Positions 25,364-41,700 of a DNA stretch of 64,000 bases are shown one piece after another. A program made the position numbers and the translations under genes. This DNA is from Yamagishiella unicocca (taxonomy: Eukaryota > Chlorophyta > Chlorophyceae > Chlamydomonadales > Volvocaceae): the NCBI GenBank assembly GCA_003116995.1, contig BDSL01000178.1:1-64000 (forward strand), given 5' to 3'. Position 1 is the stretch's first letter. Each line of letters begins with the position of its first letter. The notes below the pieces were generated by a model, which saw nothing but the letters and a program-made list of their open reading frames with translations, was not told the DNA's origin and ran no database searches.

Positions 25364-26416
25364 CTACTTGCGCCCACCTATGGACGCCAGCTTGCGCAGG
25401 ACCTCCTCCAGGTGGGCGGTGTAGCATGTGACCATGTTGGCGCCAGCGGCGAACGCGGCGATCCTCATCGCGGGATCCTGGGTGGGGCACAGTAGGAATG
25501 CATGTTTGGGGGATGGTGAGTCAGGTTGCGTCCAGGCAGTTGGTCCACATGGTGGCTTGGTGGGACATGGGAGGGATGGGATGAGGTGGGGATGCAACGG
25601 GCATGTGTTCGTTTGGCATGGATCGGGCCCTGTGCAGTATGGCGGGCATCGTGAAAGCTGGAATTTGGGGCATGCGCAGCAATGAGTGGTGCCCATGGTA
25701 CGACGGGGGTGGCTGCACCAATGGAGAAAGTAGCTCCACGTCATGCGTTAATAAACGTGTGACAGGTGGGGGCAAACAGCAGGACAACAGAAATGGGTCA
25801 CGTGAACATGAACAAGCGGAGCGAGTGGAGCAGCCGCGAACACGGGCTCCGTGGTCCAGATGGAGCAATTGCGATAAAGGGTCATGACCCATACACCACA
25901 GACCACGTGCCGCGCTCTATCCACGTCGGCCTAAACATCACCGTTTAAGAGATTCCGCAGACATGGCTCATGTACAGGTATATCACGGTCGCGGCGACCC
26001 TTTCCTGGCCCCACCTCCACCGCCGCGGCGTGCCATAACACGATGAACGCGTGCGGACACGCGGCGCGGACCGTTCGTGCAGCTTCGAGCATAGATTTTA
26101 GGCGAGATGACGACGAGACAGTAAGCCCGGCGCCGGCGTTGCCGACGGCGCCACGCGAAGGTGGCCTCTGGTTGGCATCAAGGACGACAGCGACGACGTG
26201 CGAACGGTCGATAGCGCCGTCTTGTGTATTAACTGAGACGGCGTTGGCGAAGACGGCGCTAGGGCTGCTCTCAGGTACCTCTGAAACATGAAAGCTGGTT
26301 GAGAAGCTGTGTACACATTGATGCAGGCTGTCGCTTGCACGAACTCCGCTTAATACTAATGTGCGATTATGCACAACATATTTATTTTTAATATTCTTCC
26401 CGAGCTTGTTTCCCAT
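25364..26416 (-). CDS. Hypothetical receiver-like protein (5' end uncertain)
   Basis: Last exon 25477-25364 and the exon ending at 26015 join in phase 0 across a GTGGGG...CCCAG intron. The exon is open upstream to an ATG at 26416 (about 171 residues in total); alternatively it begins at an acceptor near 26288 with a first exon I could not find, because codon use before that point looks non-coding. The predicted order is a hydrophobic strand HVVAVVLD, a helix RLKSMLEAARTVRAAC, a strand HAFIVLWHAA, then AAFAAGANMVT and a final helix. This resembles the second half of a response-regulator receiver domain (strand 3, helix 3, strand 4, the A-x-G-A-x loop, helix 5), but the normal phospho-acceptor neighbourhood is not clear. 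If the 26416 ATG is real, its MGNKLGK start could be N-myristoylated. Function unknown. Confidence 0.4.
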
Positions 26417-27054
26417 AGATAGTATCGAGACGGAGCTCTCGCCGCTGCGAATAGATACCGGTATTGGAACGCGTTGCCTGCTCAGCAAGATTCCCAAGGC
26501 TTGCGATTGCTGAAGAGAAAGCCACAAAATATGGCAATAAGAGCTAATGGAAAAAACTGTAACAGTAAGTTTGCGTACGCAGCGTCGACTGGTATACACG
26601 TATTATGTCTGAACAGGTGTTATGTCTGAACAGGTTTTCCAGAGGTCGCAACAAGATACTAATATAGTATAATACATAGCTTATAAGCGCAATGACTAAG
26701 GAATGGCCATCCGTGAACGGCAAGCAGCTACTCGTACACGCACCGTACAAGACGGGCAGTATGGCAGTATGCAGGAAAAGATACACCGGTCCACTTTGCA
26801 TGCCGCACTTTTGGCATCGCACATGTTGTGGCCGCAACGCTCAAAACTTATGGTACAAGTTCATGGCTTCTGGCGGGGGCGACACCCAAGGACTGCTCTC
26901 GTATGGTCTCGTAGGTGGCTCGCCGTGTATGCCATGTAAAATTCCACTACAAATCCACAATCCGCGCTACAACTTCCTCCTCCACCAGGCATAGTTCATC
27001 AATAAACTGCTTGGCTCGAGCCTACCAGGGCTTTTAGTAAGCTCCCAATCCTGC
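26417..27054. other. Intergenic stretch, no firm gene
   Basis: AT-richer spacer between two minus-strand genes. A 100-codon plus-strand frame (26692-26994) has no recognisable motif or partner exons. It may contain the missing first exon of the receiver-like gene and the 3' UTR of the protease; no minus-strand TGTAA was found. Confidence 0.4.
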
Positions 27055-31895
<4,841 letters not shown>

Positions 31896-32256
31896 TTCGG
31901 ACCGGCCCTGGTTTTTCACGTCTACAGTCTGTGTCAAAGACGACAGTCAGGGCAAGGAATGACAGGTAACTGGCGTGCGCACTCAACGTTCTACGTGACG
32001 GGATAAATGTAGACCGACGAGCAGATGCCGCCATGCGTTAATGTTGTTCGTATGGTCGTATCACCAGTTCGCACCGTACAAAAACAGAAAATATGTACTA
32101 TGCACAACAAGATATCCTTGCCAGTCCCGCTTGAAGTATAGGTCACATTTATTCTATTATGGAGGAAACTCTTCGACCCGGGAAGTTGAGGCCTGTCCAT
32201 TATCGGCTCTCGCACGCGTTTTTTTGTTGCCAAACCTTCCCGAGTTGGTAACTAGA

Positions 32257-33675
32257 ATGCCTACACAGCTGAAAGGTGCAGTATGGGTAGCACCTCCAAC
32301 CATGGCGTTTGTGACGCCCAAGGGTGAGTGGAAGTGCATTGTACCCTTCTGTGTGCCCTGGCCTTTGTCCTGACTGGACCGCCTTAACATATGTCCTGTA
32401 TACGCTCTATGCAGGCTTGCATGGTATCGTCGTTGCCGTGATGGCGACCGCGTTGTTCATGCTCGCAGCTTTCACGGTCTACGTTTGTCACCGCCGCAGG
32501 CTGGTAAGGAATTGCCCTCGTGAACCTGATGATATCATTATTGCTTGACCAAGGATTGCTTGATCAACCTTGGGGGCGAAACCCCTGCCCAATTGCAGAG
32601 AGCTGTCGGCGCCCGTTCACGGCGTGCGAAGGGTAGTCCAGCGCTGCAGCAACCTACCGTCAATGCGGAGCTGATACTCGACGACCTTCGTCGAACTAGC
32701 CGTTCTGGGCCTGGTCGTCAACTGCCCTGGCCATTGGCCCTGCTGCTGCATTTGCAACGGCCAGCCCTGTTCCCGGATACGCCACGTGGCTTCTCGTTCG
32801 GCCTCGCTGGCCTTTGGAAACCTGTAGTGGAGCCGGCAGAACCGGTAGGGGATGACCCGCCGGACGTAGCTTCGTACGGCGACGGGTGGTCCAACTCGGC
32901 AGGGCCGCGGTTTATGGCTACAACCGCCAGCGGCAAGTCCCTTCAAGTGGTTGTGAAGACCGCAGCAGTAGCGGCATCCCGCCAGCAGCAACGGCAACAG
33001 GATCAGCGGCACAGCCTACTGCAGCAACACAGCTTCGAAGAAGAGACGTCCGTACACCAAACGCTGACAGGAGTTGGCGCCGCCGACACAGTAGACCGCC
33101 AGCTCTTGGCCAGTTCCTCGCACGGCGCAATTGCAACTGGCGCCGCATTCCTGGAGATGATGCCGCAAAGCGTGGCTCCCAACGAGGCGGGGCTGGCAGG
33201 CCAGCAGTACACGCCCAGCGCAAATTCAACCCTGGGCAGCGCCAGGACGCCAGCCCTGCGCACTGCAAGCGTCGAGGCACCTCCACATCTGGGGTCATCA
33301 TCGCCTAGCAAGGCTGGGCCGAGCATGGGCGCGGCGCTGCAAGAAAGTGACGATGCTGGCTCAGACGACGACGTGGGGAGGGTGACAGCTCCAAGCTTGC
33401 ACCAGCATCCTCAGAGCGATGCCGCACGGCCGTCGCTGAGCTTGGATATGTGGCAACCAGGCGCTGGCAGCGCTGCTGGAATGACGGGAGTTGCTGCCCA
33501 GGCGGCCGGCGATAAGGGGAGCAAGGCCGGCTTTGCTCTTGGGAGCCCTCCTGGCCGTGGTGCCGACCTCGATCCCGCGGTGGCTTGGTACAGCCGGGCG
33601 CTGCACCGCCAGGTGTCCGCAGCAGCAGCGGCAGCGCAGGCGGCTGCTGGTGCTTCGAAAGCACACCTAGCATGA
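32257..33675 (+). CDS. Unknown single-pass membrane protein, 410 aa
   Basis: Exons 32257-32323, 32415-32503 and 32599-33675; phases 1 and 0 agree, 1,233 bases. After a 23-residue N-terminus comes one transmembrane helix (about residues 24-46, IVVAVMATALFMLAAFTVYV) with CHRRR on its inner side, which predicts an N-out/C-in type III topology. The remaining 360 residues are Ala/Ser/Gln-rich and low in complexity, apart from a Leu/Pro-rich stretch near residue 90. An Ala-rich helix (QVSAAAAAAQAAAGAS) ends the protein. No family recognised. The gene diverges from the protease gene, with only 361 bases between the two start codons, so the promoters must be compact or shared. Confidence 0.6.
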
Positions 33676-35045
33676 GTTCGTAGGGCGCGGTCGCCGCCCG
33701 TACATAGCGCCCATCGTTAGGCAGGATAGGTAGGGTAAACGGACGCAACGTACGTATTAGGGACGCTGACTCAGAGGCGGAAAAGCATTTAGCGAAGGAC
33801 ACGTGAGGGGGTGTCGGAATAAGGTTACGGGGGTGTACCGTCCGCCATGGGCGGGACGCGATGGTTCCTCGCTGATACAGGCTGCGCAAGCTAGGCGTTG
33901 CGTAGGATGCTGCACATCTGTGAGACTCGGTTGGCCAGGCCTCTCTCAACTGTCTGACGCATGTACCAACAAAGCGTCGCTGTGTGCCTGGGGCGTTGGA
34001 GGGAAAGCAGATGGTGGGTATGCACATCCCGGACTGAGATTGGGCCCCGGATCAGTTCGTGGCTTTTTGCGGTTCGAAGCATACTGATCACTATGTGGTC
34101 GCGGACCTGGCGCAGCCCCAATGACATCTGTTTTCATTACATGGGGGAAGGTAAAATGTGCACAATCTTCCGTTCAGGTGGTATGGTCTGACGGCAGCCT
34201 TCGAAACAAAACTTGCTTCTTGGTCGGCAACGAATCAATCTGATCCGATGTAAGCGTAGACGGGGATAATTTCCTAGGCCGTTCTCCAGCAAGGGAGTGG
34301 GGATGGTTGCTTGGGTGCTGATACCTGCGTTTCACGTAAGAAACGGAAGTTGATGTTGCCGGTGGATATAACAGGGTCTAATGGTAATGTGATTACGACT
34401 AGATCTGTTTGGGAAAGGGGGTGCGACCCGATTTTCCATGTGTTGTGTGCCAATCGGTGTAGCGGTTCGACATGTGGGATGCGTACATGCCTCATGTCGG
34501 GAGTTTCAGGTTCGCTTTGAGCACCGATCCGGGGGACTCGTTGGCGACATGCTCATACAGATGTAAAGGTGACTAGCTCGGGAGAATGTCTGGTGGATGG
34601 CTGCTGCCTTTACTGTGGAACCTTGGTGGGCAGCTTGTTCGCCGCTGCTGCAGACCTGGTCTGGCCGACTACACGAAGCGGATGTGTAAGGCATCTTGAA
34701 GGAGCGCATCTGGAGACTTCAACCGACCGCGCGCGCGACCATGGCCGTGCTATCCCTGGACTGACCCGGAAGCTGTACCTCCTCGGCGCCGACGACGATC
34801 CAGCACCCAAACATATCCAGCGCCGCTCACTCGCCACGCTCACTCACAGCACCACGGGCCAGCACTGCAGACGCAGTAGCGGGTGAGGCCTTAGGCAGTC
34901 CTCTTGGATCCAGTCCTCTTGGATCCAGGAGGCAGCAAACAGACGCCGTGCAACGCCGCGCCGATGCAGTCGAGGACACAATTTCTGCAAAAACCTCACT
35001 GCGGCCTACACTGCGTTACTCCAGATATGCCACAAGTTTTAGCGC
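33676..35045. other. Convergent intergenic region / 3' UTRs
   Basis: Lies between the membrane-protein gene (+) and the GST gene (-). A plus-strand TGTAA is present at 34249-34253. A 16-bp unit (CAGTCCTCTTGGATC) is duplicated at 34896-34927. No coding sequence that I can support. Confidence 0.5.
34249..34253 (+). terminator. Possible TGTAA signal, membrane-protein gene
   Basis: First plus-strand TGTAA after the stop at 33675, implying a 3' UTR of about 590 bases. Confidence 0.4.
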
Positions 35046-36931
35046 TCATAGCTTGGCTTTCGGCGGCCCCGCGGCCCGCACGAGCACCCGGTGCACCTCG
35101 TCATAATGCGGCTCGCACGCATCTCGCACGCGCTGCTGCCAGGCCCGTACGACGTCGTACGGCGCCAGGATCTCCTGCAGGCTGATGCCGTGCGCCTCCT
35201 TTTGCAACATGATCAACTGCTCCAGCTCGCAGCTGCACAGCAGGTCGGCCGCGCAGAGCCGCTCGCCCGTCATGAAGGGCCGCGCGCCGCCAGCTAGCCA
35301 GTAGCTCTCCAGCGCCGCCAACGCCAACTTCATGGTCACAAGGGAGGGGCCACCGGAGGGTTGGATGATCAGCGACACGGTCGCAAGCAGCCGTACACTG
35401 CGGGATACCAGCGCGGTCATACCCTCACGCTGGAGGGCACTGGGGCTTTGGGTCGATCGGGTTGGCGTAAAACCGTAATATCTGCGCTTGCATCCCTAGC
35501 TCTCACACCTCCTGTCAACTCTGAGCAACTCATAATATTTGGTCTCCTCCCTTGTCGGTTAACCAATGTCCTCTCTAACCTCTGGCTGCTAACCAATGTC
35601 CTCTCTAACCTCTGGCTGCCACCCCAGTCTCACCTCCAGCGTTTTCAGTCCGTCCGTTGCCACTCGCTCGTCCCCTTGCAGCCCCAGCCGCTGAGCCACC
35701 ACCTTGTTCCACGAGACCTTCATGGCGCCAGCACGGATGTTGCCTGCGCGGCACGTGACGGAGCCGCCGACGGGGTGGGGCCGCAAACCGGCAAGCGGAG
35801 GTCTGCCGTTTGGAGGAGCTTTGCGGCCCGAAGGCTGGGCCCCAGCCCAAGTGCTGCCGACGGCAGAACAACTGAACCTTTAGCAATCGCTAAGATGAAG
35901 CATTTAATCGGTCTGAAGCGGCGGTGGAAACCAAAGGGCAACCAAAGTGGAACGGACAGTCGGGCTAGCCCGTGCGATCTCGCCCCCGTGCCTGCCCCTC
36001 CCGCCACCAAGCCGTTGGATGGGGCGTCCCTTGTCCCCCCACTTGTCCCCCGGTCTCGCCCCCTTGTCCCCTTGTCCCCCCCCCTTTCCCCCCGTCCTTG
36101 TCCACCCCCCCTGTCCCCCACCGCAAGCCACCGGCCGCACCTTGATACCAGTGGAGGGCCGAGTCGACGCCCGCCCGCTGCACCCGGTCGGATCTCGGGT
36201 ACCAGTGCTCCGGAACCAGGTCCGGAAACTTGTACGACAGGTAGGACATGATGGCAGCGCTTTCGGGCAGCCGGAAGACGCCGCCCGCGCCCTGCGCTGC
36301 ACCGCAGGCGACCTGTGGGTCTTCCAGCAGGGGCACCTTGCCCAGCGGGTTCAGCGCCAGATATGAGGGTGACCGCGTTTCGCCCTTGTGTATGAACACC
36401 GGGCGAACCTCCACCGGTAGGCTATTACACCTGAGCGCGGTTTTGCGCGGCGGCCGGGGCGCAGAAGGGAAGGGCACAGGATGTGGGGTAAAGCAGTGAT
36501 TCATTGACAATTGGGCTAGGTACGGACGAGTGGTTTCCGGCCGCGGTAGCTAGCCAAGTCGCGAGGTGCAGCCGTATGTTGCTGCGGGTACGTTGTGCTT
36601 CGGCTGCCATGACAAGCCTACCCAAGCAGTGGCTGCACTATGTGCATGCGAAGCGGAGCAATCGTGTTTTTTCTAACGCGTCCAATGCTCCATTTTGGTC
36701 TCGTCGAGCACGCAGGATTTCACGCCGCGGTACAACCCTGAACTCCCCGCCATCTAGTTGTCGCGTGAAGAAACCAGCAGCATTGGCCCCTTCGTTGCCT
36801 CTTACCCCCCCCAACACATCCTTACGTACATGCACACACCTGCTGAAGATTATCACAGCTCGCGATGGTTGAGACATGAAGTCGACGTAAAGGCGCAGTT
36901 GCGTCTCCCCTTGTCCGCGCTTGACATCCAT
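35046..36931 (-). CDS. Theta-like glutathione S-transferase, 257 aa
   Basis: Exons 36931-36840, 36430-36141, 35743-35634, 35327-35046; phases 2, 1, 0 agree, 774 bases. The thioredoxin-fold N-domain begins LRLYVDFMSQPSRAVIIF, where the Ser of SQPSR is the expected theta-class catalytic Ser. It continues with NPLGKVPLLED (cis-Pro loop) and RLPESAAI, where Glu-Ser binds the glutathione gamma-Glu. A 13-residue Gly/Ala insertion sits between PLLED and FRLPES. The helical C-domain follows: LHWYQ...LRLG-type helix, FMTGERLCAADLLCSCELEQL (the N-capping motif), and VRAWQQRV. It conjugates glutathione to electrophiles or acts as a peroxidase, normally in the cytosol. The last exon starts after an AAG acceptor, the only in-phase choice. 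The promoter region is shared with the divergent UEV gene. Confidence 0.9.
35560..35619. repeat. 30-bp perfect tandem duplication in GST intron 3
   Basis: Two exact copies of a 30-base unit starting TAACCAATGTCCTCTCTAAC, just upstream of exon 3 on the genomic plus strand. Confidence 0.85.
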
Positions 36932-37220
36932 TGCACTATCATAAAATGCTGTTGGGCGGCGAGTGATCAAGGAAGAGGATGCTGCAACCGTTGTTTGAGG
37001 CTTGTCCATGTTGCACTTCGGTGGTCTTTGGTGAAGTTTCTCCAATTAACCGCGCCAGAAGATTTCAATTGCCCAATCAGAGTTACATCGAATAATGTTT
37101 TCTCCTTTGTTTGCTGTAAGGGCGAGGGGAGTTTTACGGATACAGTGTATCAGCACGGGTGACGGTGCAATGTACCGGTATGGCTTTCCAATTTTGAGGC
37201 AAGAGAAGTGATCTGAAAGC

Positions 37221-37227
37221 TATAAAA
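37221..37227 (+). promoter_or_regulatory. TATA box of the UEV gene
   Basis: TATAAAA 206 bases before the ATG at 37427, in a 495-base divergent spacer shared with the GST gene. Confidence 0.5.
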
Positions 37228-37426
37228 TCGAGCCGCGGATTGCCGGGTTTGGAAAATACGTCGTTCATGGGAGCCAAAACACACCGAAACAGATTGCATA
37301 TCGTTTCGAAAGCAACCTATTACCTCGTAAACTCCAACTGTTTTCACGCAGCCGTCCTTTCTTTCTGTTCTTACTCCTGCGCTCTAGGCTCTCACTCTGT
37401 AGGCTGTGGGGTATCGGCCCAGACGA

Positions 37427-37846
37427 ATGTCCGTCGTCGTCCCCCGCAGCTTTAGGCTGCTGGAGGAGCTTGATCGTGGCGAGAAGGGCTTTTGCGATGG
37501 CACTGTTTCATACGGCATGGAAGACCCAGACGACATAAACATGAGGAGCTGGACGGGAACGATTATTGGCCCCCCCAACACGGTGCACGACCAGCGCATC
37601 TACTCGCTCAAGATCTACTGTGACCTGGACTACCCTGAGCGGCCACCGAAGCTCTGGTTCAAGTCCCGGATTAACCTGCCCTGCGTCGAACAGCGGGATG
37701 GTCGCATAGACCCCAACAAGTTTCTCATGCTGGGCAACTGGAAGCGCGAGTATACATTGGAGCAGCTTCTGACGGAGCTGCGGCGGGAAATGTCGTCGCC
37801 GACGAACCGCAAGTTGCCGCAGCCGGCCGAGGGAACAAACTACTAG
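37427..37846 (+). CDS. UEV1: Ubiquitin-conjugating enzyme E2 variant (UEV1/MMS2 family), 139 aa
   Basis: A single uninterrupted frame begins MSVVVPRSFRLLEELDRGEK, the canonical start of the family. It contains DGTVSYGMED, MRSWTGTIIGPPNT, the Pro-rich DYPERPPKLWF loop and an EYTLEQLLTELRREM C-terminal helix. The position that is the catalytic Cys in true E2 enzymes is not occupied by an active-site His-Pro-Asn...Cys motif; it reads INLPCVEQRDGRID, as in UEVs. UEV pairs with Ubc13 to build Lys63-linked ubiquitin chains in DNA-damage tolerance and signalling; it is cytosolic and nuclear. It is the only intronless gene in the window. The ATG at 37427 matches the family start; the open frame upstream has only a GTG. 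A TATA box lies at 37221 and TGTAA at 38212. Confidence 0.95.
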   Translation: MSVVVPRSFRLLEELDRGEKGFCDGTVSYGMEDPDDINMRSWTGTIIGPPNTVHDQRIYSLKIYCDLDYPERPPKLWFKSRINLPCVEQRDGRIDPNKFLMLGNWKREYTLEQLLTELRREMSSPTNRKLPQPAEGTNY

Positions 37847-38211
37847 AGAGCGCGAGGGGCGGACTGCCGGCCGAAGCAGCAGCCTTAGCTCTATGAGGGT
37901 CCAGCAGTTAGGATGACTTGTGGTAAGGGGGTCGCGGGGTTCTCGGGAGGCCGCCCGACAAGCCCATGACGAATTTGGGCGGGTGCTGGACTCTGCAGGC
38001 ATGGTGCACGATGGTACAGCTGCTTTTGCATGTGCTCAAAATGCATCCATACGGGTGCTGGGCTTGGTACGTGTGCAGTATGCGGCTGTCTGGTTATGGG
38101 GATGGCCCCGCAGATGATGCAACTTTTCCGCGCGAAAAGTGTTGCTCGGATAAACACATGATGTTTTGTAGCCGAAGCCGTTCAGGTGACGGACACGGAG
38201 GGTTGCATGCT

Positions 38212-38216
38212 TGTAA
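38212..38216 (+). terminator. TGTAA polyadenylation signal, UEV gene
   Basis: First TGTAA after the stop, giving a 3' UTR of about 380 bases. Confidence 0.55.
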
Positions 38217-38568
38217 CGATAGCCTGCTGCATGTGTCCAAAAACCCTACGTCCATCTGACGTCATACCACGCGTACATGCGAACAACGGGTGGCACACAT
38301 TAACCGTGACGGGTTTACCCAGCTCCTTGCTTAGCACCTCCGATCGCAGCATGCACTCTGCGGGTTCCTGCTGCATGGGGGTTGGCGTGCAGGATCAACA
38401 TCTGCGCTGCCAGCCTGCCACGATCTCATTGACGTCAGCAAGTGTGAACTAGCTTGGCATCACCTGTCCCTCCTAAGTTGCCTGCTCTAGTAGGATGTGT
38501 CAGGTGGGGGTGCGGGCGTGCTGTGCAATGAGATACAAGGAGCTGAGCGGCTGCATTCAGACCCACTT

Positions 38569-38573
38569 TTACA
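38569..38573 (-). terminator. TGTAA signal (minus), serine-rich giant gene
   Basis: TTACA on the plus strand, 226 bases past the stop codon at 38799. Confidence 0.5.
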
Positions 38574-38798
38574 TATCATTTTCACATATCGACAGGGGGG
38601 AGCGGTACTGGGACGTCTGGTGAATCAAACCGATGGACTACTGCGAGACGTGTTGCAGTCTGCCGCATGGAATGCACGCAAGGCACCAGGACATTACCGC
38701 GGCTGCGTTGCAGCGAACTTCCGCAGCAAACTTCGGGTGATGTGGCTCCAAAGATTCGAATCCCCAGACACCAAGCTCAATTCTCATCAACCTCTATT

Positions 38799-41700
38799 TC
38801 AGTTGACCCCCACCACGCTGTACGGACGGTTGGTACTGATGAGCCGCTGGGTGTCCTCTAGCGTCGTGTAGCGGTACGATCCGTACGCGGGCGTGGTGAC
38901 CCCCATGATGCGGCTGCCGCCACCAATACCAGTCACGGCTGCGTGCGCCTGGGCTTGAATGGCGGCCGCCGCTGCCACAAGAGAGGGAGACTGTCCGGAA
39001 GGCGCCACCGTGCGCACCAGCACCACCTTGTCCTGATTGGGCACCACGGATGGCAGCGCCGCGCGCGCCACCGCTAGTCGCGCCCTCACACGTGCCAGCT
39101 GTGCGCGGTACTCGTCCGCGGCGCCCTGCTCCGCCACGATGTCCTCGTACCCGATCTGACCTGCGAGCAACCAGGCGCCAGCGGGAAGGTGGCGGCACGG
39201 CTCACGGGAGGGGCAGCCTTTCACCGCGGGACGAGGATGGGGGAAATGCGGGCAGCACAGGCTCGAAGGATAGCAGACGCTGATCCAGCGAGGTGAGGTG
39301 CTAAGTGCGTGGTGGGTGTCCGCCCGCATGGCCGCCTACTGGATGCCCTGCCCTTGATCCCGCGCCCTTACTTGACACAGCCGCTGCTGTCTTGACTAGG
39401 TCGGAGCGTATGGTGCGTATGGTCGCGGAGTCCAGCCCTGGGTAGGCGCCGCTGCCTAGCACTGCGCCGAACCGCTGCAAGGTGCTCTGCGGCGGCATGG
39501 GGCGAGAGGTGGGGAGCCGTAGGGGGAGTGGAGAGAGGAGGCGGGACTGGAAGTGCAGTAGGCATTCTCGCGCACAGCTGCACCAAAACCGAAACTACAG
39601 ACGGGTCAACGTTAACGGTGGGCATGGGTTACGTCAGCCCAGAACACGACGTGCGTTAATTCGCCAGTCATGACACTCAGCCAGCCAGCCCCCAGGGGGC
39701 CGCACCTGAGTTGTGAAGAGGGGGCTGCTTCCCAGGCCGTAGCCGCCGCCGCCAAGGCCGAAGTAAGGCCCGTAAGCTGACGCCGGTGGGGCGTAGCCCT
39801 GACCAACGCCCTGCTGCTGCTGGAGGTGCGGGTGCATCCAGGCAGCCGCAGCGGCAGCCGAAGCCGCCGGCCCTCCGGGCGCGTTTGAAGGGTGCCCCGC
39901 GGGGCCCGCTCCCGCGGTCCAGCCGGCTGCGGACTGCGCAGCTGCGCCGTCGGGCCCGGGGGCGTCCGCAAACTTGACGTGGTTGTTGTGGATGTGGTGA
40001 CCCGGCGCCGCAAACGCGCCGTGCGGCTTGGCGGCTGCACCGGGTGCGCCGTGACCATGAGCGGGGGCAACCTCCGCCGCCCCGCTGACATGGGGGGAAG
40101 GCGGCGGGGGCGGCCCCGCTGGCCCCGTGGGGTAGGGCGGGTAGAAGTACATGCCGGAGGGGACGGGTATGGGCTGCGGCAGGTACTGCAGCACCGAGGC
40201 CATGCTGGGGACACCCGGGGCGCCGGGTGCTTGCGGGTACGGCATTCCGTACGGTGCGCCGTAGGGGTACGGAGGGTACGGATACGGGTAGTAGGGTGGG
40301 TAGGCCCCTGGCGGTGGTGCTGGCTGCTCGACCATGGCCGGCTGACCCGCCGCAGCGGCATCGGCCAGCGGTGCAGGATGGCCGTGGGCTGCGGCGCCAG
40401 CGGCGGCTGGGTTGTGTCCCCGGGCGACCCCATCGGCCGACAGGTGCCTACTGGACGACTGCGCGGCGATGCCGCTGCCGGCGCCTGCGGCCCCGCCTGA
40501 CGACCCGGCGTTGTATGTTCCCGGCATGATCCGCGCCATCTGGTTAGGCAGGAGCGGGTCATCGGCCATAGTGATGGAGATGCTGGCGGTGCGCTTGAAG
40601 CCGGAGCTGGACTTGATGATACTAGCGACCCGGCTGAGCATCCGGTTGCTGGATGGCAGTGGGAGGGAAAGGGAAAGGGGGATTCGGGGGGGCAAGGGAC
40701 GGCACGGCGTGCGTGACGCGATAACGACGGCCAACAAACCTGACAGCACAACCGCATGTGCCACGGCGCCACCCCCCGTTCTCCAGGTGCGGCGCCACCC
40801 CCCACCTCCTCGAAGGCTATGCACCAGCTACACTTCCCATGTCGAGTTACCGGTTCTTTTATGTACCCCCCTCAGTAAACGCCCAACCCGTCCCGCATGA
40901 GCATACGGTAGCGCTCTTCCGCCCCCAAAACCGATCGGGGCGACAAGCTCCGCAGCTCCGAAGCCCAGCCCACACGCCGCACGGCCGTAGTGGCACTGAC
41001 CCTTGCGAGGGGGAGTCGTCGTCATCGTCCCGGCTGGTGGCCTCCGAGCCGGAGATGGGCGCCAGCGTGGGCACCAGGACGGAGCCGCGGCGCAGCAGCG
41101 AGCGACCCGAGAAGCTGCTGCCGGATATCCCTGGGTTCAGCGACCGACCGGAGAAGCTGTTGCCAGAAATCGCTGAGTTCAACTGCGGGGGGGGGGCATA
41201 AAAAACCGTTCGAGGAAGACCCGTGGATGCGAGAAAGAACCGTTTAGAACAGACGTTTTGAGATGCATGCTAAAGAACTGGGTTGCGGATACGAAAGACG
41301 AAGGTCGTATGTCGACCTTCGGCGGCTAAGCTAAATCGGCTGCGGCGAGACGAAACGACCCGCGTGTGGGAGGGGGGAGAGGGCTGCGCGAGCAGCGCGA
41401 ATCGAGGATGACGTCGCCACGTGCGGGGGGTGCATTAAAAAACCGTTTTAAAAAAACCGCCACGTGCGGGGGGGGGGGAAGACATCAGCCTCGGGGCGGT
41501 TCGTCCGTGGGGACGCCGTACCGGCACGTAACAAGGGCAACACCATGATGCGCAGGTGTTAAGGGGAAGGGAGGAGGGCGAGACGCCTGGCCACTTACTT
41601 GGCCATTTATTTTATGCCCCTCCCCCCGCATTGCGCCAACTATCCTGTCCCATCGCGTAAAACGGTTTTTACACGCCCCCGCATTGCGCGGTTGCGGCGC

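Larger units (their letters stand above)
37847..38798. other. Convergent intergenic region / 3' UTRs
   Basis: Contains the 3' UTR of the UEV gene (TGTAA at 38212) and of the serine-rich giant (minus-strand TGTAA at 38569). No further gene seen. Confidence 0.55.

Noticed and set aside
26692..26994. 100-residue plus-strand gene
   Set aside because: No motif, no splice partners, poor codon bias, and it contains TGTAA inside the frame.
37406..37426. Seven-residue N-terminal extension of UEV
   Set aside because: The upstream codon is GTG, not ATG, and the family starts at the ATG at 37427.
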